Shown: positions 17,015 through 26,914 of the stretch, one piece after another
Position numbering within the stretch: the first letter of the stretch is position 1
Layout of the letters: each line of letters begins with the position of its first letter
NCBI GenBank assembly: GCA_037440065.1
Contig: JBBIUV010000020.1
Location: 112,229-176,228, forward strand
Source of the DNA: UBA1563 sp037440065
Lineage (GTDB): Bacteria > Bacteroidota > Ignavibacteria > Ignavibacteriales > Ignavibacteriaceae
DNA length: 64,000 nt
Reading direction: 5' to 3'
Position numbers and translations under genes: made by a program
The notes under the pieces: model-generated
The model's input: the letters and a program-made list of their open reading frames with translations, nothing else
Databases searched by the model: none
What the model was told of the DNA's origin: nothing

Positions 17015-19840
17015 TTATTTTTGATAGACTTGAATGCTGAAAGTGAAAGTTGTCCCTTCCCCAATTTTACTTTCAACTAAAATATTCCCCCTGTGTTTTT
17101 CGATTAATTCTTTACAAATTAGTAATCCTAAGCCCGTCCCACGCTCGTTTGCGGTTCCCCGTGTTGAATGTTGTTGTTCAATGGCAAAAAGTTTTGCTAG
17201 GTGTTCTTTTGCTATTCCCACCCCATTATCCTTAATGCTGACATGAATAAAAGAATTTTCCAGTTTTGAAAAAACACGAATTGCTCCGTTTTCATTTGTA
17301 AATTTTATCCCGTTCGTAATAAGATTATGAAGAATTGATTGGAGGACATTTTCATCAGATAAAACCAACACATTTTCGTCAACTTCATTCAGTAGGTGAA
17401 TATTTTTTCTAACGGCAAGTCCAGTTAAACGATTAAAAACAACCACAACTGCATGGTGCAAATTAACAGCAGTAGGACTAAAATCAACTTTTCCTAACTG
17501 GAGACGCGACCACTCTAATAAATTTTCCAAGAATTTATATTGAACATTAATAGAATTATGCAACTCAGCTGTGAATTTTTTTATTTCATCCATCGTTAAA
17601 GTATCGATCTCGTTGGCTAAAATTTCACCAAGCCCAAGCAGTGCAAAGAAAGGGCTTCGTAAATCATGGGCAACTATCGAAAAGAGTTTGTCTTTGTTGG
17701 CATTTAACGTCTTTAATTCTTCTGCGAATTGTTTTAATTCCTGCTCCTTTTTCTTTTTGTCTATTGCAAACGCAATTTGTTCTGAGACGAATGTAAGTAT
17801 TTGTTTTTCAGATTCTCCATACGTTTTTTCGTTATGATAATCTTGTAATACAATCACTCCGATTACTTTTTCATCGATTCTTAAGGGCACACCAAGCCAA
17901 ATTTTTGTAGGCTCTCCAACCAATTCTATCTCCCCTTGCTTTTGTAATTGATTGTCCAGTGCTTCATTTGCCAGAAGAGCCTTGCCACTTTTCATTACAT
18001 AAGCGGTTAGACTTTTTTCAAAATTTGCAAAGGGTTCCGGTTCAGGCTGCGGATCGAATTCATCTACAAAATAGGGGAACTGAACCATATCTTTTTTCTC
18101 ATCATAAAGACAAATAAAGATATTATCAGCAGACATTAATTCCCTTAAAATATCATGAATCCTCCGGTACAAGACATTAATATTATCCGATGAATTCACC
18201 GCTTCGGAAATTTGATATAACGCATTTTGAATTTGTTCGGTTTTCTTTTTCTCTGATATTTCCATTCCGTTAAATGATACACCAATCAATTCACCGGAAG
18301 TATCATAAACCGGCATAAATAAAAGTTCAAACCACATCGGCTGATGATTTGGCCAGGTCATGATTCTTTCGTAGTGAAAATTTTCTCCTTTTAAGCAGCG
18401 AGCAAAATATTCCTTATATCTTTCACTATTTTCTTCGGGAAGTATTGAGAGTAAAGACTTTCCCATCGGCTCAAAATTTACTCCAAATGCTTTTTCTGCA
18501 AATTCTTTTGCACGTTTGTTAAAAGCAATAATTTCCCCCGTTTTATTTACAAGTAAGTGGATTTGAAGCGAACTATCATAGACAGCCCGAAGCCGGGATT
18601 CTTTTTCTTTAACAAGTTCTTCCGACTTTTCTCTCTGATGAATTTCGTTAGTGAGTTGTAGCGTACGTTTATTTACGATTCGCTTTAGTTGATAAACCCA
18701 AAAAGAAATGAAGATTATAATGAAGAAAACCACACCAACAATTATCGCAATTATCGTTAACCACTTTTTTTCTACCGATAATTTTGAGGCATAGAAAAAT
18801 CCTTCTAATGAATATTCTCCACGGTGCATACCGAGAAAATTAAAACTTTCTGCAATCGCCTTCCACCTTCCATAATTATTATGACCAATTTCAACGAAAT
18901 CGGGGACGATTAATTTTTTAATTTCACGGCTTTCATTTAAAAGGAACTCTCGTGTTACAACAGTGTCGAGATCTTTGAAGGTTAATATGTAATCGATCAA
19001 TTCGTTGGGATGATTGAGAGCATATTCCCAACCTTTTATTGATGCCCGACGAAACGCTTCTGCCCGTTCAAGATTTGTATTTGCCTCTTCCTCGGAGGTG
19101 AAAATAAGATCTCCGTAAAAATCAACTCCGTAAGTTTCCGGACGAATGTATGAAGGGGTTATTCCTTTTTTTTGGAGAGTGTACGGTGCAGTTGTAATAT
19201 AAGCTTCAAGTGCATCCACGTTTCCCGAAAGTAATTCGTTGGTACTCCCTGAACAATGTACGAACTCAACCGAATCAAGTGGAATACCCTCTTGAAGTAA
19301 AATTGCTTTTATTTGGGCTTCACCATTCTTTTCAACCACGCCCATCCTTTTCCCGATTAAATCAGAGGGTATTCGAATATTTTTATTCTTATCTGATAGT
19401 ATTATTGCCGGAGAGTGTTGAAAAATTGAAGCGAGTAAAACAATAGGGGCACCTTTCATTTTTTCCAACAAAATATCGGGCACACCGATACCGAATTGTG
19501 CTCTACCTGAGAGAACTTCATTAATAACATTTAACTTAGCGCTGCCCTGAAGAATTTTAACATTCAATCCTTCTGCTTTAAAATAACCTTTGAGTTCGGC
19601 AGCATAATAACCGGCAAATTGAAATTGGTGTTTCCATTTTAGTTGAAGAATGATGGGTTTTTCTGAGGTTAGAGATTCTTCTGCAAATACGTTCAGACTT
19701 GCTGCAAATAGTAGTCCAATACAAAGGCAAATAATTTTATTTGGATGCTTAAATGTATTTTGAAATATATTCGTCACATTTTTCAACGTCTGACTTATTA
19801 TCCTTTGACCAAAGATAAATAATAGTTTTTGGTTTAGCAA
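17015..19840 (-). CDS. NMT1/THI5-type sensor histidine kinase
   Basis: 941 aa. Order: signal segment (about 35-54), a periplasmic NMT1/THI5-like solute-binding domain (about 60-330; LKWKHQFQFAGYYAAELKGYF is the family's start), a membrane span (about 358-383), a PAS domain (about 410-530), a GAF domain (about 550-690; IWLGVPLRIDEKVIGVIV), a HisKA domain with phospho-His in FSIVAHDLRSPF (about 720), and a HATPase_c domain (N box LITNGIKF, G boxes DNGVGI and GTGLGLLI). The sensor part probably binds a small heterocycle or similar ligand outside the membrane. No cognate response regulator is adjacent. Starts: TTG at 19840 or GTG at 19777; neither has a good ribosome site. Confidence 0.9.
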   Translation of the reverse strand: MLNQKLLFIFGQRIISQTLKNVTNIFQNTFKHPNKIICLCIGLLFAASLNVFAEESLTSEKPIILQLKWKHQFQFAGYYAAELKGYFKAEGLNVKILQGSAKLNVINEVLSGRAQFGIGVPDILLEKMKGAPIVLLASIFQHSPAIILSDKNKNIRIPSDLIGKRMGVVEKNGEAQIKAILLQEGIPLDSVEFVHCSGSTNELLSGNVDALEAYITTAPYTLQKKGITPSYIRPETYGVDFYGDLIFTSEEEANTNLERAEAFRRASIKGWEYALNHPNELIDYILTFKDLDTVVTREFLLNESREIKKLIVPDFVEIGHNNYGRWKAIAESFNFLGMHRGEYSLEGFFYASKLSVEKKWLTIIAIIVGVVFFIIIFISFWVYQLKRIVNKRTLQLTNEIHQREKSEELVKEKESRLRAVYDSSLQIHLLVNKTGEIIAFNKRAKEFAEKAFGVNFEPMGKSLLSILPEENSERYKEYFARCLKGENFHYERIMTWPNHQPMWFELLFMPVYDTSGELIGVSFNGMEISEKKKTEQIQNALYQISEAVNSSDNINVLYRRIHDILRELMSADNIFICLYDEKKDMVQFPYFVDEFDPQPEPEPFANFEKSLTAYVMKSGKALLANEALDNQLQKQGEIELVGEPTKIWLGVPLRIDEKVIGVIVLQDYHNEKTYGESEKQILTFVSEQIAFAIDKKKKEQELKQFAEELKTLNANKDKLFSIVAHDLRSPFFALLGLGEILANEIDTLTMDEIKKFTAELHNSINVQYKFLENLLEWSRLQLGKVDFSPTAVNLHHAVVVVFNRLTGLAVRKNIHLLNEVDENVLVLSDENVLQSILHNLITNGIKFTNENGAIRVFSKLENSFIHVSIKDNGVGIAKEHLAKLFAIEQQHSTRGTANERGTGLGLLICKELIEKHRGNILVESKIGEGTTFTFSIQVYQK

Positions 19841-19932
19841 TAAATGAATATCACACGAAAAGGTGATTTTTGCATTTACCCCAAAATTTGTTCAAATTAG
19901 ATGAAGATTTTAGAGAAGAAAAGGAGAATTCG

Positions 19933-22014
19933 ATGAAGTTAATAAAATTGATTCCCATTTTATTTTTAAGCAGTCTAATTTCGGTGAACGCTCAAAAAAT
20001 TTCTAACCCGCCAATTGTCGGTGGTGTTACTTCATCAACCGCTAGTTTTGTTGTTCGTATTGATGCAGAAGCGGCGGTCAAAATTGCTCTCGATTTTGAC
20101 CCATCTTTTCTGAATCCGATTTTTTCAAGTGCGGTGGTCGCAAAAAGTGATTCTGATTTTTTTTGTTTTACTACAATCACCGGTCTTCATCAGAGAACAA
20201 AATATTATTACAAAGTATTTATTAATGACGTAGCTGCTGCTGATTCTGTTGAACGTTATTTTGCAACCTTTCCGCTTGAGGGTGAACGATCTCAATTTAA
20301 CTTTGCTTTTGGTTCCTGCCAGAAACAAAATCAACCCGGAACCATTTATAATTTAATTGCGGAAGACAATCCAGCCTTTTTCATTCAGCAGGGAGATTGG
20401 GGTTATCCCGATACAACCGAATCACCTTTCTCTTTAAATGACGATCTTGTAAAGGAAAGTTTTCGCTCGCGTTATTCTTTTGCTCACCCTTCATATCAAT
20501 TGATAAGAAAAACTCCTTACGCTTATACGTACGATGACCACGACATGGCTGGAAACAATGTGGATGGTTCTCTTCTTTATTTACAAGCCGCACGCAATAT
20601 GTTGAACGGATATGAAAAAATGTTTCCCCATTATGCCCTCGCAAATATTCAAAAAGGAATGTGGCAAAAATTTTCTTACGGCAATGCTGAAGTGTTTCTG
20701 ACGGATAACCGTTCGCAAAGAGAGATGAATCTTTTAGGATTTAAAACTGCCGGCGATTCAATTTATTTTTCTCCCGATTCAACACACTCAATTTTGGGTG
20801 ATGAGCAAATGGATTGGCTTATAAGCGGATTGAAGAATTCGACCTCCGATTGGAAATTTATTTCAACCGGAACACCATTCAATCCCGGTATGCGTTCTGC
20901 GATTGAGTTAGCAATGCTGCTTCAAAATGATCCGAAGTATCAAGAGATTCCTACGCTTTATGGTATGTTCAACATTAAAGATATTGCCTTTGAACTTTCG
21001 GATAAATGGGCGGGTTTTCCAAAAGATATTTTTCGCTTATTAAAAGCGATTGATGAAAATAAAATTACAAACGTCATCTTTCTTTCCGGCGATACGCACA
21101 CTTCGGGTGTTGATGATGGAAAAAATTCTTTGATTCCCGAATTGATGGCAGGCCCGCTTGATATAAAGAATATGGGATTCGTTTCTTTAATGGAGCGCTT
21201 TGGAGTCTTCGTCTTTAATAGCGGCGGACACACCTCAAATCTTCCCGAATCGGAATTTGGGAATGCATACGGACGAGTAACAGTATTCAACGGTGATTCA
21301 GTTTTACTGGAAGCCGTTTCTGAAAATGGAAAGGTTCTTGGACAAACTACGGTGAAAAACGGATATCTCCCACAAACTATTGCTGCAACGGTGGCGCCGA
21401 CTATTATTAATTTCGATTCTGTTGCCATCGGTACATCTAAGTGGTCTGCGTTCGTAATTCTTAATCCGGGGATAGAAGATTTAGTTATCACTCAATTTCA
21501 ATCTTCTAATCCGAATTTTACCGTTATGATTTTTCCGGGTGCTTTTACAATCAAACCCGGTGAGAAAAAAATAATTCCGATTCATTATACGAGACAATTC
21601 ACCCCAACCCATGACGCGTATGACGATTGTAATATTTCAATAACATCAAACGTAAGCGGTGGACTTTCTCCCGTCTATTGCAAAGCGATTCCTTTTACTC
21701 CGAACAGAGTTGATGAAAAAAACATTATTTCTTCTTTCGCACTTTATCAAAATTATCCCAATCCGTTTAATCCAAGTACAAAAATCAAATATCAAATCCC
21801 GAATAACAAATCACAAAATTTTGTAACTCTCAAAATATTTGATGTTTTAGGACGTGAGATTACTACGCTAATAAGCGAAAACAAACAACCGGGATTATAT
21901 GAATTGGAATTTGGAATTTCAGATTTGGGATTTAAATCATCAAGTGGTGTATATTTTTACCAACTGAGAGCGGGAAATTTTGTGGAAACCAAGAAGTTAG
22001 TTTTGATGAAGTGA
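19933..22014 (+). CDS. PhoD-like phosphatase with type IX sorting domain
   Basis: 693 aa. Sec signal peptide (LIPILFLSSLISVNAQ), an N-terminal Ig-like domain, then a PhoD-type metallophosphatase core: FAFGSCQ, QQGDWGYPD, YTYDDHDMAGN, TDNRS and FLSGDTHTSG supply the metal and phosphate ligands. PhoD enzymes are usually phosphodiesterases or phosphomonoesterases using Ca/Fe and are often Tat-exported; here the signal is Sec-like with no twin Arg. An ASPM-like middle region (about 500-590) precedes a C-terminal sorting domain beginning LYQNYPNPFNP and ending KKLVLMK, predicted to route the protein through type IX secretion to the surface or medium. ATG at 19933 has AAGGAG upstream; a TTG at 19870 is less likely. 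Confidence 0.9.
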   Translation: MKLIKLIPILFLSSLISVNAQKISNPPIVGGVTSSTASFVVRIDAEAAVKIALDFDPSFLNPIFSSAVVAKSDSDFFCFTTITGLHQRTKYYYKVFINDVAAADSVERYFATFPLEGERSQFNFAFGSCQKQNQPGTIYNLIAEDNPAFFIQQGDWGYPDTTESPFSLNDDLVKESFRSRYSFAHPSYQLIRKTPYAYTYDDHDMAGNNVDGSLLYLQAARNMLNGYEKMFPHYALANIQKGMWQKFSYGNAEVFLTDNRSQREMNLLGFKTAGDSIYFSPDSTHSILGDEQMDWLISGLKNSTSDWKFISTGTPFNPGMRSAIELAMLLQNDPKYQEIPTLYGMFNIKDIAFELSDKWAGFPKDIFRLLKAIDENKITNVIFLSGDTHTSGVDDGKNSLIPELMAGPLDIKNMGFVSLMERFGVFVFNSGGHTSNLPESEFGNAYGRVTVFNGDSVLLEAVSENGKVLGQTTVKNGYLPQTIAATVAPTIINFDSVAIGTSKWSAFVILNPGIEDLVITQFQSSNPNFTVMIFPGAFTIKPGEKKIIPIHYTRQFTPTHDAYDDCNISITSNVSGGLSPVYCKAIPFTPNRVDEKNIISSFALYQNYPNPFNPSTKIKYQIPNNKSQNFVTLKIFDVLGREITTLISENKQPGLYELEFGISDLGFKSSSGVYFYQLRAGNFVETKKLVLMK

Positions 22015-22024
22015 TGTTTTTTCT

Positions 22025-22069
22025 GACCTCGAAGGTGTAAGTTGAATGTGATTCTTCTCCTTCGAGGTC
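22025..22069. terminator. Long inverted repeat between convergent genes
   Basis: Perfect 11-bp arms GACCTCGAAGG and CCTTCGAGGTC are separated by 23 bases and sit between the convergent phosphatase and peptidase stops. It probably serves both as a transcription end; the long loop and weak T-run make the terminator call moderate. Confidence 0.5.
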
Positions 22070-22082
22070 TAAGTTATTTAAG

Positions 22083-23540
22083 CTATTTCAAAACCGTTTC
22101 TCTTTTGTATTTCCCTTCGGCAATTTCTTTAACCGTTAGAAAAGCGAGGTTAGTAATTTGCCGGTAAAGAGATTTGTTCAGCGTTTCTGGTTTATCTGTT
22201 AATTGATGAAGATGCTCATAACTATTTTTTGTAACAAAGTAAATTGCTGGAATTCCTTTGTCATGAAACGGACCGGCATCCGCGCCGCCTCCGTTCCAGG
22301 TTGTTTCGATCATCATCTTATCATTCTTTGCGTCAACCTGTTTTGCGATTTGCCAAAGCTGCGGAGCGCTTTTCCCGTTACCGATTTGAATGCTGTCGCC
22401 AAAACCAACGCAATCCATATTCATCATCGCGACAACTTGTTCTTGTTTAACCGGCAAATGATTTGCCAAATATTTTGCCCCATACAATCCTTGCTCTTCA
22501 CAAGTAAATAAAACAAAAATGATCGAACGTTTATTATCAATTTTTCCATCTTTAAAAGCTTGAGCAATTTCCAGTACCGCAGCCGATCCTGACGCATTAT
22601 CGTTTGCTCCGGGAAAATAAACTTTGTCCGCTTGTCCTCCCACATGATCAAGATGAGCGCCGATAATAATGTATTCGTTCTTAAGTTTTTCATCTTTCCC
22701 TTCAAGCAATCCGACCACATTCATGGTTCGTTTTTCTTTTTGATATTCGGTTTTAACTTTTATTCTTACGCTGTTTTCAGTCGAAACGGCAAACGGTTGT
22801 TTTGTCGAGTCGACTTTAGTTTGTAAATCTTTTAAAGTGAAATCGGTACCCTCCAAAATTTCATCGGCAATAGGAATATCGATATGAAGTTCCGGAAAAT
22901 TTACGTTCTGTTCCCCGGAGCCACTTATTACGCTGCCGATCGGGAGTTGCGGTTTTTCATCATTTGGAAAAGAGATGAACAAAATTGCAACGGCACCGTG
23001 TTGAAACGCTATTCTTGCTTTCTCTCGGGGATTGCCATTCTTCCAACCATGTTTTTCAATATTCCATTTAGGCTGATACTTAAAGACCATAGCAACTTTT
23101 CCGTTTACGTCAATATTCTTATAATCATCATAAAGCGAGTCGGAAATTCCGTATCCGCAAAATACTACCGATGCAGTAACATCGCCGGCGCCGGAAAATC
23201 CTCTATAGATGTAATCTTTTCCCAACTCACATTTTCTTTCCGAACCATCTTTCCGAATCACTGTAAATATTTCGCCGGGGAGAATTTGGTTGTACTCAAT
23301 GTTCAAATATTGGAAATAGCCGTCATCGCCGATAGGTTTAAGTCCGGCTTTCTTAAATTCATTTGCGCCATATTTAGCAGCCTGATCGTAATATTCGCTT
23401 CCGGCAAGTCTGCCTTGCAGTTCAGGCGAAGCGAGATGTTCCACTCGGTTCATTAATCGTGTCTCATTAATTAGATTGTCTGACTGCGCGAGAAATGGCT
23501 GAACAAAAAGCAGCGGGAAGAACCAATACAATTTTTTCAT
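22083..23540 (-). CDS. M28 family zinc aminopeptidase with PA domain
   Basis: About 485 aa, secreted (signal FFPLLFVQPFLAQS). A PA insert (about 120-250, ASVVFCGYGI ... GKVAMVFKY) is followed by the M28 peptidase core: IIGAHLDHVG, GANDNASGSAAVLE, FTCEEQGLYGAKYL, MNMDCVGF and a late His in EHLHQLTD. These supply the two-zinc site (H, D, E, D, H) and the catalytic Glu. Likely a periplasmic or outer-membrane exopeptidase with a nutritional role. No sorting domain. The start was set at ATG 23540 at the signal peptide; the frame is open to 23615 but the added residues are not signal-like. It is divergent from the TetR gene. Confidence 0.9.
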   Translation of the reverse strand: MKKLYWFFPLLFVQPFLAQSDNLINETRLMNRVEHLASPELQGRLAGSEYYDQAAKYGANEFKKAGLKPIGDDGYFQYLNIEYNQILPGEIFTVIRKDGSERKCELGKDYIYRGFSGAGDVTASVVFCGYGISDSLYDDYKNIDVNGKVAMVFKYQPKWNIEKHGWKNGNPREKARIAFQHGAVAILFISFPNDEKPQLPIGSVISGSGEQNVNFPELHIDIPIADEILEGTDFTLKDLQTKVDSTKQPFAVSTENSVRIKVKTEYQKEKRTMNVVGLLEGKDEKLKNEYIIIGAHLDHVGGQADKVYFPGANDNASGSAAVLEIAQAFKDGKIDNKRSIIFVLFTCEEQGLYGAKYLANHLPVKQEQVVAMMNMDCVGFGDSIQIGNGKSAPQLWQIAKQVDAKNDKMMIETTWNGGGADAGPFHDKGIPAIYFVTKNSYEHLHQLTDKPETLNKSLYRQITNLAFLTVKEIAEGKYKRETVLK

Positions 23541-23688
23541 GGAGTACTTTCGTTTATTTTCTTTACGAAAATAGGAAAGTCTGTTTGATCTCAAAAGAGA
23601 ATGTTTTGTGTTCATTCTTCCGGTCTAATAAAAATTTATCCGCTGATGGAAAAATATTTGGATTTTTCTTGTTCATAAATTATCTTTC

Positions 23689-23721
23689 GTTTAGTAAATA
23701 AACACTGTTTAGTAAAAGAAC
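23689..23721. promoter_or_regulatory. Two tandem operator-like inverted repeats upstream of tetR
   Basis: GTTTAGTAAATAAAC (23689-23703) and GTTTAGTAAAAGAAC (23707-23721) share ten bases, start 18 bp apart, and each has GTT/AAC ends that form an inverted repeat. They lie just before the TetR start (23732), as expected for self-regulation by a TetR-family dimer, and might also affect the divergent peptidase gene. Confidence 0.6.
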
Positions 23722-23731
23722 AAGGAAAACC

Positions 23732-24337
23732 ATGGGAATTGCCGAAAGAAAAGAACTTGAAAAAGAAGCAATGAGGAATAAAATCCTTACTGTCGCGATG
23801 AAACTCTTTTTGTCCGAAGGATACGACAAAGTTTCAATCAGAAAGATAGCTGAAAGTATAGAATACAGCCCGGCAACGGTCTATCTCTATTTCAAAGACA
23901 AAACGGCTATCTTCAATTCATTGCAGAAAATAGCGTTTGATAAATTTTATGACACGCTTACTACTTCCTTGAAAATAAAAGATGTGAAAAAGCGGTTGGA
24001 TAAGATTGGAGAACTTTACATGAAGTTTGCATTCGAGAATCCCGAATACTACGATCTGATGTTCATTATGAGCGCGCCCATCGATCCTGTTAAAGAAGAA
24101 TGTTATATAGATGACCGCGCACTGAAATTATTGAGCGACACCATTGCGGAGGTTTTTGAACAAAAGGGAATTACCAACGGTGATGTTGAGGCAACCACCT
24201 TTTTACTTTGGAGTTTTACGCATGGACTTGCATCGCTTGTTATTCGTAAGCGTTTGGTGATGGTCCCTGAAGCGCATATTAAGGGATTATTCAAAAAAAT
24301 ATTCGATATGCTTGATGAAAGATTTTTTAATAAATAA
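23732..24337 (+). CDS. TetR/AcrR-family transcriptional regulator
   Basis: 201 aa. The N-terminal helix-turn-helix is clear: ILTVAMKLFLSEGYDKVSIR, IAESIEYSPATVYLYFKDK (about residues 18-58), with the typical TVYLYF recognition helix. The C-terminal ligand-binding part is helical and of usual length; its effector is unknown. It probably represses its own operon through the tandem sites just upstream. The TonB-dependent receptor gene begins 14 bp downstream and is likely under its control, suggesting regulation by availability of the receptor's substrate or by a toxic compound. Confidence 0.9.
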   Translation: MGIAERKELEKEAMRNKILTVAMKLFLSEGYDKVSIRKIAESIEYSPATVYLYFKDKTAIFNSLQKIAFDKFYDTLTTSLKIKDVKKRLDKIGELYMKFAFENPEYYDLMFIMSAPIDPVKEECYIDDRALKLLSDTIAEVFEQKGITNGDVEATTFLLWSFTHGLASLVIRKRLVMVPEAHIKGLFKKIFDMLDERFFNK

Positions 24338-24351
24338 AATATGAGGCAAAA

Positions 24352-26859
24352 ATGATCAAAAAAATTATTCTGGTTCTGTTGTATGTTAGTTTGTGTGGAT
24401 CCATCAATGCGCAACAATCTGTTATCACCGGTAAAGTTGAAGATGCTTCTTCTGGAGAAATCCTTATCGGTGCCAGCGTAGTTGTTGTTGAGCGGGCTAA
24501 TACCGGCGCATCAACTGATTTGAACGGGTATTTCAAAATTTCTGTTCCGGTTGGAAGTTATTCTTTAAAAATTAGTTCAGTTGGTTATTCGCCTAGCGTA
24601 AAGACGGACGTAATTGTTAAATCCGGGAAAGAAACATTTGTTACCATTAAATTGGAACCAACCAATGTTGAATTAGGGGAAGTAGTTGTTCAAAGCGATT
24701 ACTTCGATAAATCAATTCAAGTAAACAATCTTGCAACGGTTGTTTTAAGTTCAGAAGAAATTAGAAGGTCACCGGGCTCGGCGCAGGATTTTCAAAGAAT
24801 ATTGCAGGGAATGGCGGGCGTTTCATTTTCAGATGATCAGAACAACGAGTTGCTGGTTCGCGGTGGTTCTCCAAATGAAAATCTTACTGTTTATGACAAT
24901 ATGGAATTGCATTCCACAAATCATTATCCGAATGAAATGAACAGCGGTGGTCCAATCAACATGGTAAATGTTGATCTGATTGAAAGCATTCAATTTTCTA
25001 CCGGTGGATTCATTTCTAAATATGGCGATAAACTTTCATCGGTGATGAGTATTGAAACTCGCGAAGGAACGCGAAACAGTTTGCTAAAAGGGAACGCCAA
25101 TCTTTCGATGGCAGGCGCGGGAATTATTTTAGAAGGTGGTATCAATGGCGGAAAAGGTTCTTGGGTTTTGTCTGCGCGAAAAAGTTATATTGATTTGATC
25201 GCGTCATCATTCGGTTTAACCGCAATCCCAAAATATTACGATCTACAATTTAAAGCCGGTTACGATCTTTCTCCGATGCACCATCTTTCTATTTCGGGAA
25301 TTTACGGAAACGATAAAATTCTTTTCGATGGTGAACCGGAAGTTGCGCGTGAATGGCTTGCAAATGGAAAAGATTCTGTCGGTTATCAGCGTGTTGATGT
25401 AAAACAAAGTCAGATGGCTGTCGGTGCGTCTTTAAAAAGTATTTGGAGTAAAAATTTCTACTCACTCTTTACTGTTTATAATAACAGCTTTAAATATTTG
25501 GTTGATGTGGATGAACATTTCGTTCAGCGTTCATTTGATGCCGCTGGAAAATCATCTGATCACCAGTTGATAAATAAGAGAAAATTATTTTTTGATGATA
25601 GTTACAACAAAATTCTTGCAGCGAAAGGGGAATTTGTTTGGAAACCTTCGAACGTTCACGAACTCAGTTTTGGTGCGTTTGTAGGAACGGGAGATTTCGT
25701 ACAAAAAATCTACCTCTATGGAGATTCCTCACGATATTGGTTACCCCAATTCAATGCATGGTCGCCAACAGTGGTAACTCCTTTTTCTGACATGAATATA
25801 GATATCCCCTATTTCGATCAAGAAAAACATTACGCTTTTGTAAATGATAAAATTTCTTTATTTGATGAAAGATTATTAGTGAACGTTGGTTTGCGATACG
25901 ATTATTTCTCTTATAGTGATAAAGGAAATGTCAGTCCAAGACTTTCAGCATCCTATTACATCATACCGAGTTTGACAAATATCAATTTTGCATACGGTGA
26001 ATATTACCAGACGCAAGCCTATCCAACCTATGGTCCTCTTTACGGAAGTAACGCCGATAAGTACACCAATCGGTATTTGAAAAATACCCACGCGCGTCAT
26101 TATGTGGTAGGTCTAGAACATATTCTTGATGACGGTTTGAAACTTACACTTGAGGCGTATTATAAACGTTATTCAGATATTCCAGTAACGGAACAGTTTA
26201 TTCATTTCTTCGATAAAATGTACCGATCGAATGTAACCGTTAACGTTGGCAAGCAAAATTCATACGGAATTGACTTTATGCTTCAACAAAAATTGGTGAA
26301 AGATATTTATGGCACTTTGAGTTATTCAAAAATGCTTAGCAAAACAGATGATCCGAGAATTGGAATGGAAGGGAAGACGTATACATCTGAATATGAATTC
26401 CCTAATATTCTTACCGTTATTTTGGGTAAACGATTTGCTGATCTTCGAAAGAAATTAGACGACATGCCGTTTTATATAAAATATACGAGCATGATTCTTC
26501 CTTTTTCCGATGATATGGAAATCAGCGTTCGCTACCGGTATGCAAGTGGAAAGGTTTATACACCAAAAGAATGGAGAACCGATCAACAGTACTATGAAGG
26601 CGAAACTCGCTGGAGCAAAGGAAGTTGGGTAGAGATTGACGCGCTTAACTCAACTCGTTATCCCGATTATCAACGCTTTGACATTGCGTTTAATAGCCGG
26701 TATAATTTTAATTCATGGAGTTTAGGAGTCTATCTCTCAATCCAAAATGTTTTTAACAGAAAAAACATCGCCAGTTACCAATACAACTCGGATGGTACGC
26801 GAGATAACGTTTATCAGTTCTCGCTTCTCCCCGTCGGTGGAATTGAAGTAAACTTTTAA
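24352..26859 (+). CDS. TonB-dependent receptor with carboxypeptidase-like N-domain
   Basis: 835-aa outer-membrane receptor. Signal peptide ending CGSINAQ; a CarboxypepD_reg-like domain (about 23-105; ITGKVEDASSGEILIGASVVV and ISSVGYS); a plug domain (about 120-230; FQRILQGMAGVSFSDD, LLVRGGSPNENLTVYDN); and a 22-strand barrel to the end, closing VGGIEVNF with terminal Phe. It imports or binds a large ligand using TonB energy; the ligand is unknown. No SusD partner follows, so it is not a typical Sus glycan pair. Ribosome site GAGG before the ATG. Co-transcribed with tetR and ended by a terminator. Confidence 0.92.
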   Translation: MIKKIILVLLYVSLCGSINAQQSVITGKVEDASSGEILIGASVVVVERANTGASTDLNGYFKISVPVGSYSLKISSVGYSPSVKTDVIVKSGKETFVTIKLEPTNVELGEVVVQSDYFDKSIQVNNLATVVLSSEEIRRSPGSAQDFQRILQGMAGVSFSDDQNNELLVRGGSPNENLTVYDNMELHSTNHYPNEMNSGGPINMVNVDLIESIQFSTGGFISKYGDKLSSVMSIETREGTRNSLLKGNANLSMAGAGIILEGGINGGKGSWVLSARKSYIDLIASSFGLTAIPKYYDLQFKAGYDLSPMHHLSISGIYGNDKILFDGEPEVAREWLANGKDSVGYQRVDVKQSQMAVGASLKSIWSKNFYSLFTVYNNSFKYLVDVDEHFVQRSFDAAGKSSDHQLINKRKLFFDDSYNKILAAKGEFVWKPSNVHELSFGAFVGTGDFVQKIYLYGDSSRYWLPQFNAWSPTVVTPFSDMNIDIPYFDQEKHYAFVNDKISLFDERLLVNVGLRYDYFSYSDKGNVSPRLSASYYIIPSLTNINFAYGEYYQTQAYPTYGPLYGSNADKYTNRYLKNTHARHYVVGLEHILDDGLKLTLEAYYKRYSDIPVTEQFIHFFDKMYRSNVTVNVGKQNSYGIDFMLQQKLVKDIYGTLSYSKMLSKTDDPRIGMEGKTYTSEYEFPNILTVILGKRFADLRKKLDDMPFYIKYTSMILPFSDDMEISVRYRYASGKVYTPKEWRTDQQYYEGETRWSKGSWVEIDALNSTRYPDYQRFDIAFNSRYNFNSWSLGVYLSIQNVFNRKNIASYQYNSDGTRDNVYQFSLLPVGGIEVNF

Positions 26860-26863
26860 AAAG

Positions 26864-26895
26864 AAAAAGGGTAAGAAAAACTTCTTACCCTTTTT
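26864..26895. terminator. Bidirectional intrinsic terminator
   Basis: A 14-bp perfect stem AAAAAGGGTAAGAA / TTCTTACCCTTTTT with a four-base loop and A- and T-runs on both sides serves the TonB receptor (plus) and lpdA (minus). Confidence 0.9.
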
Positions 26896-26914
26896 ACTTT
26901 CCAGTCGAAAATTT

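Noticed and set aside
20958..21491. 177-codon frame opposite the PhoD-like gene
   Set aside because: Shadow of a clear coding gene.
22884..23456. 190-codon frame opposite the M28 peptidase
   Set aside because: Shadow of a clear coding gene.
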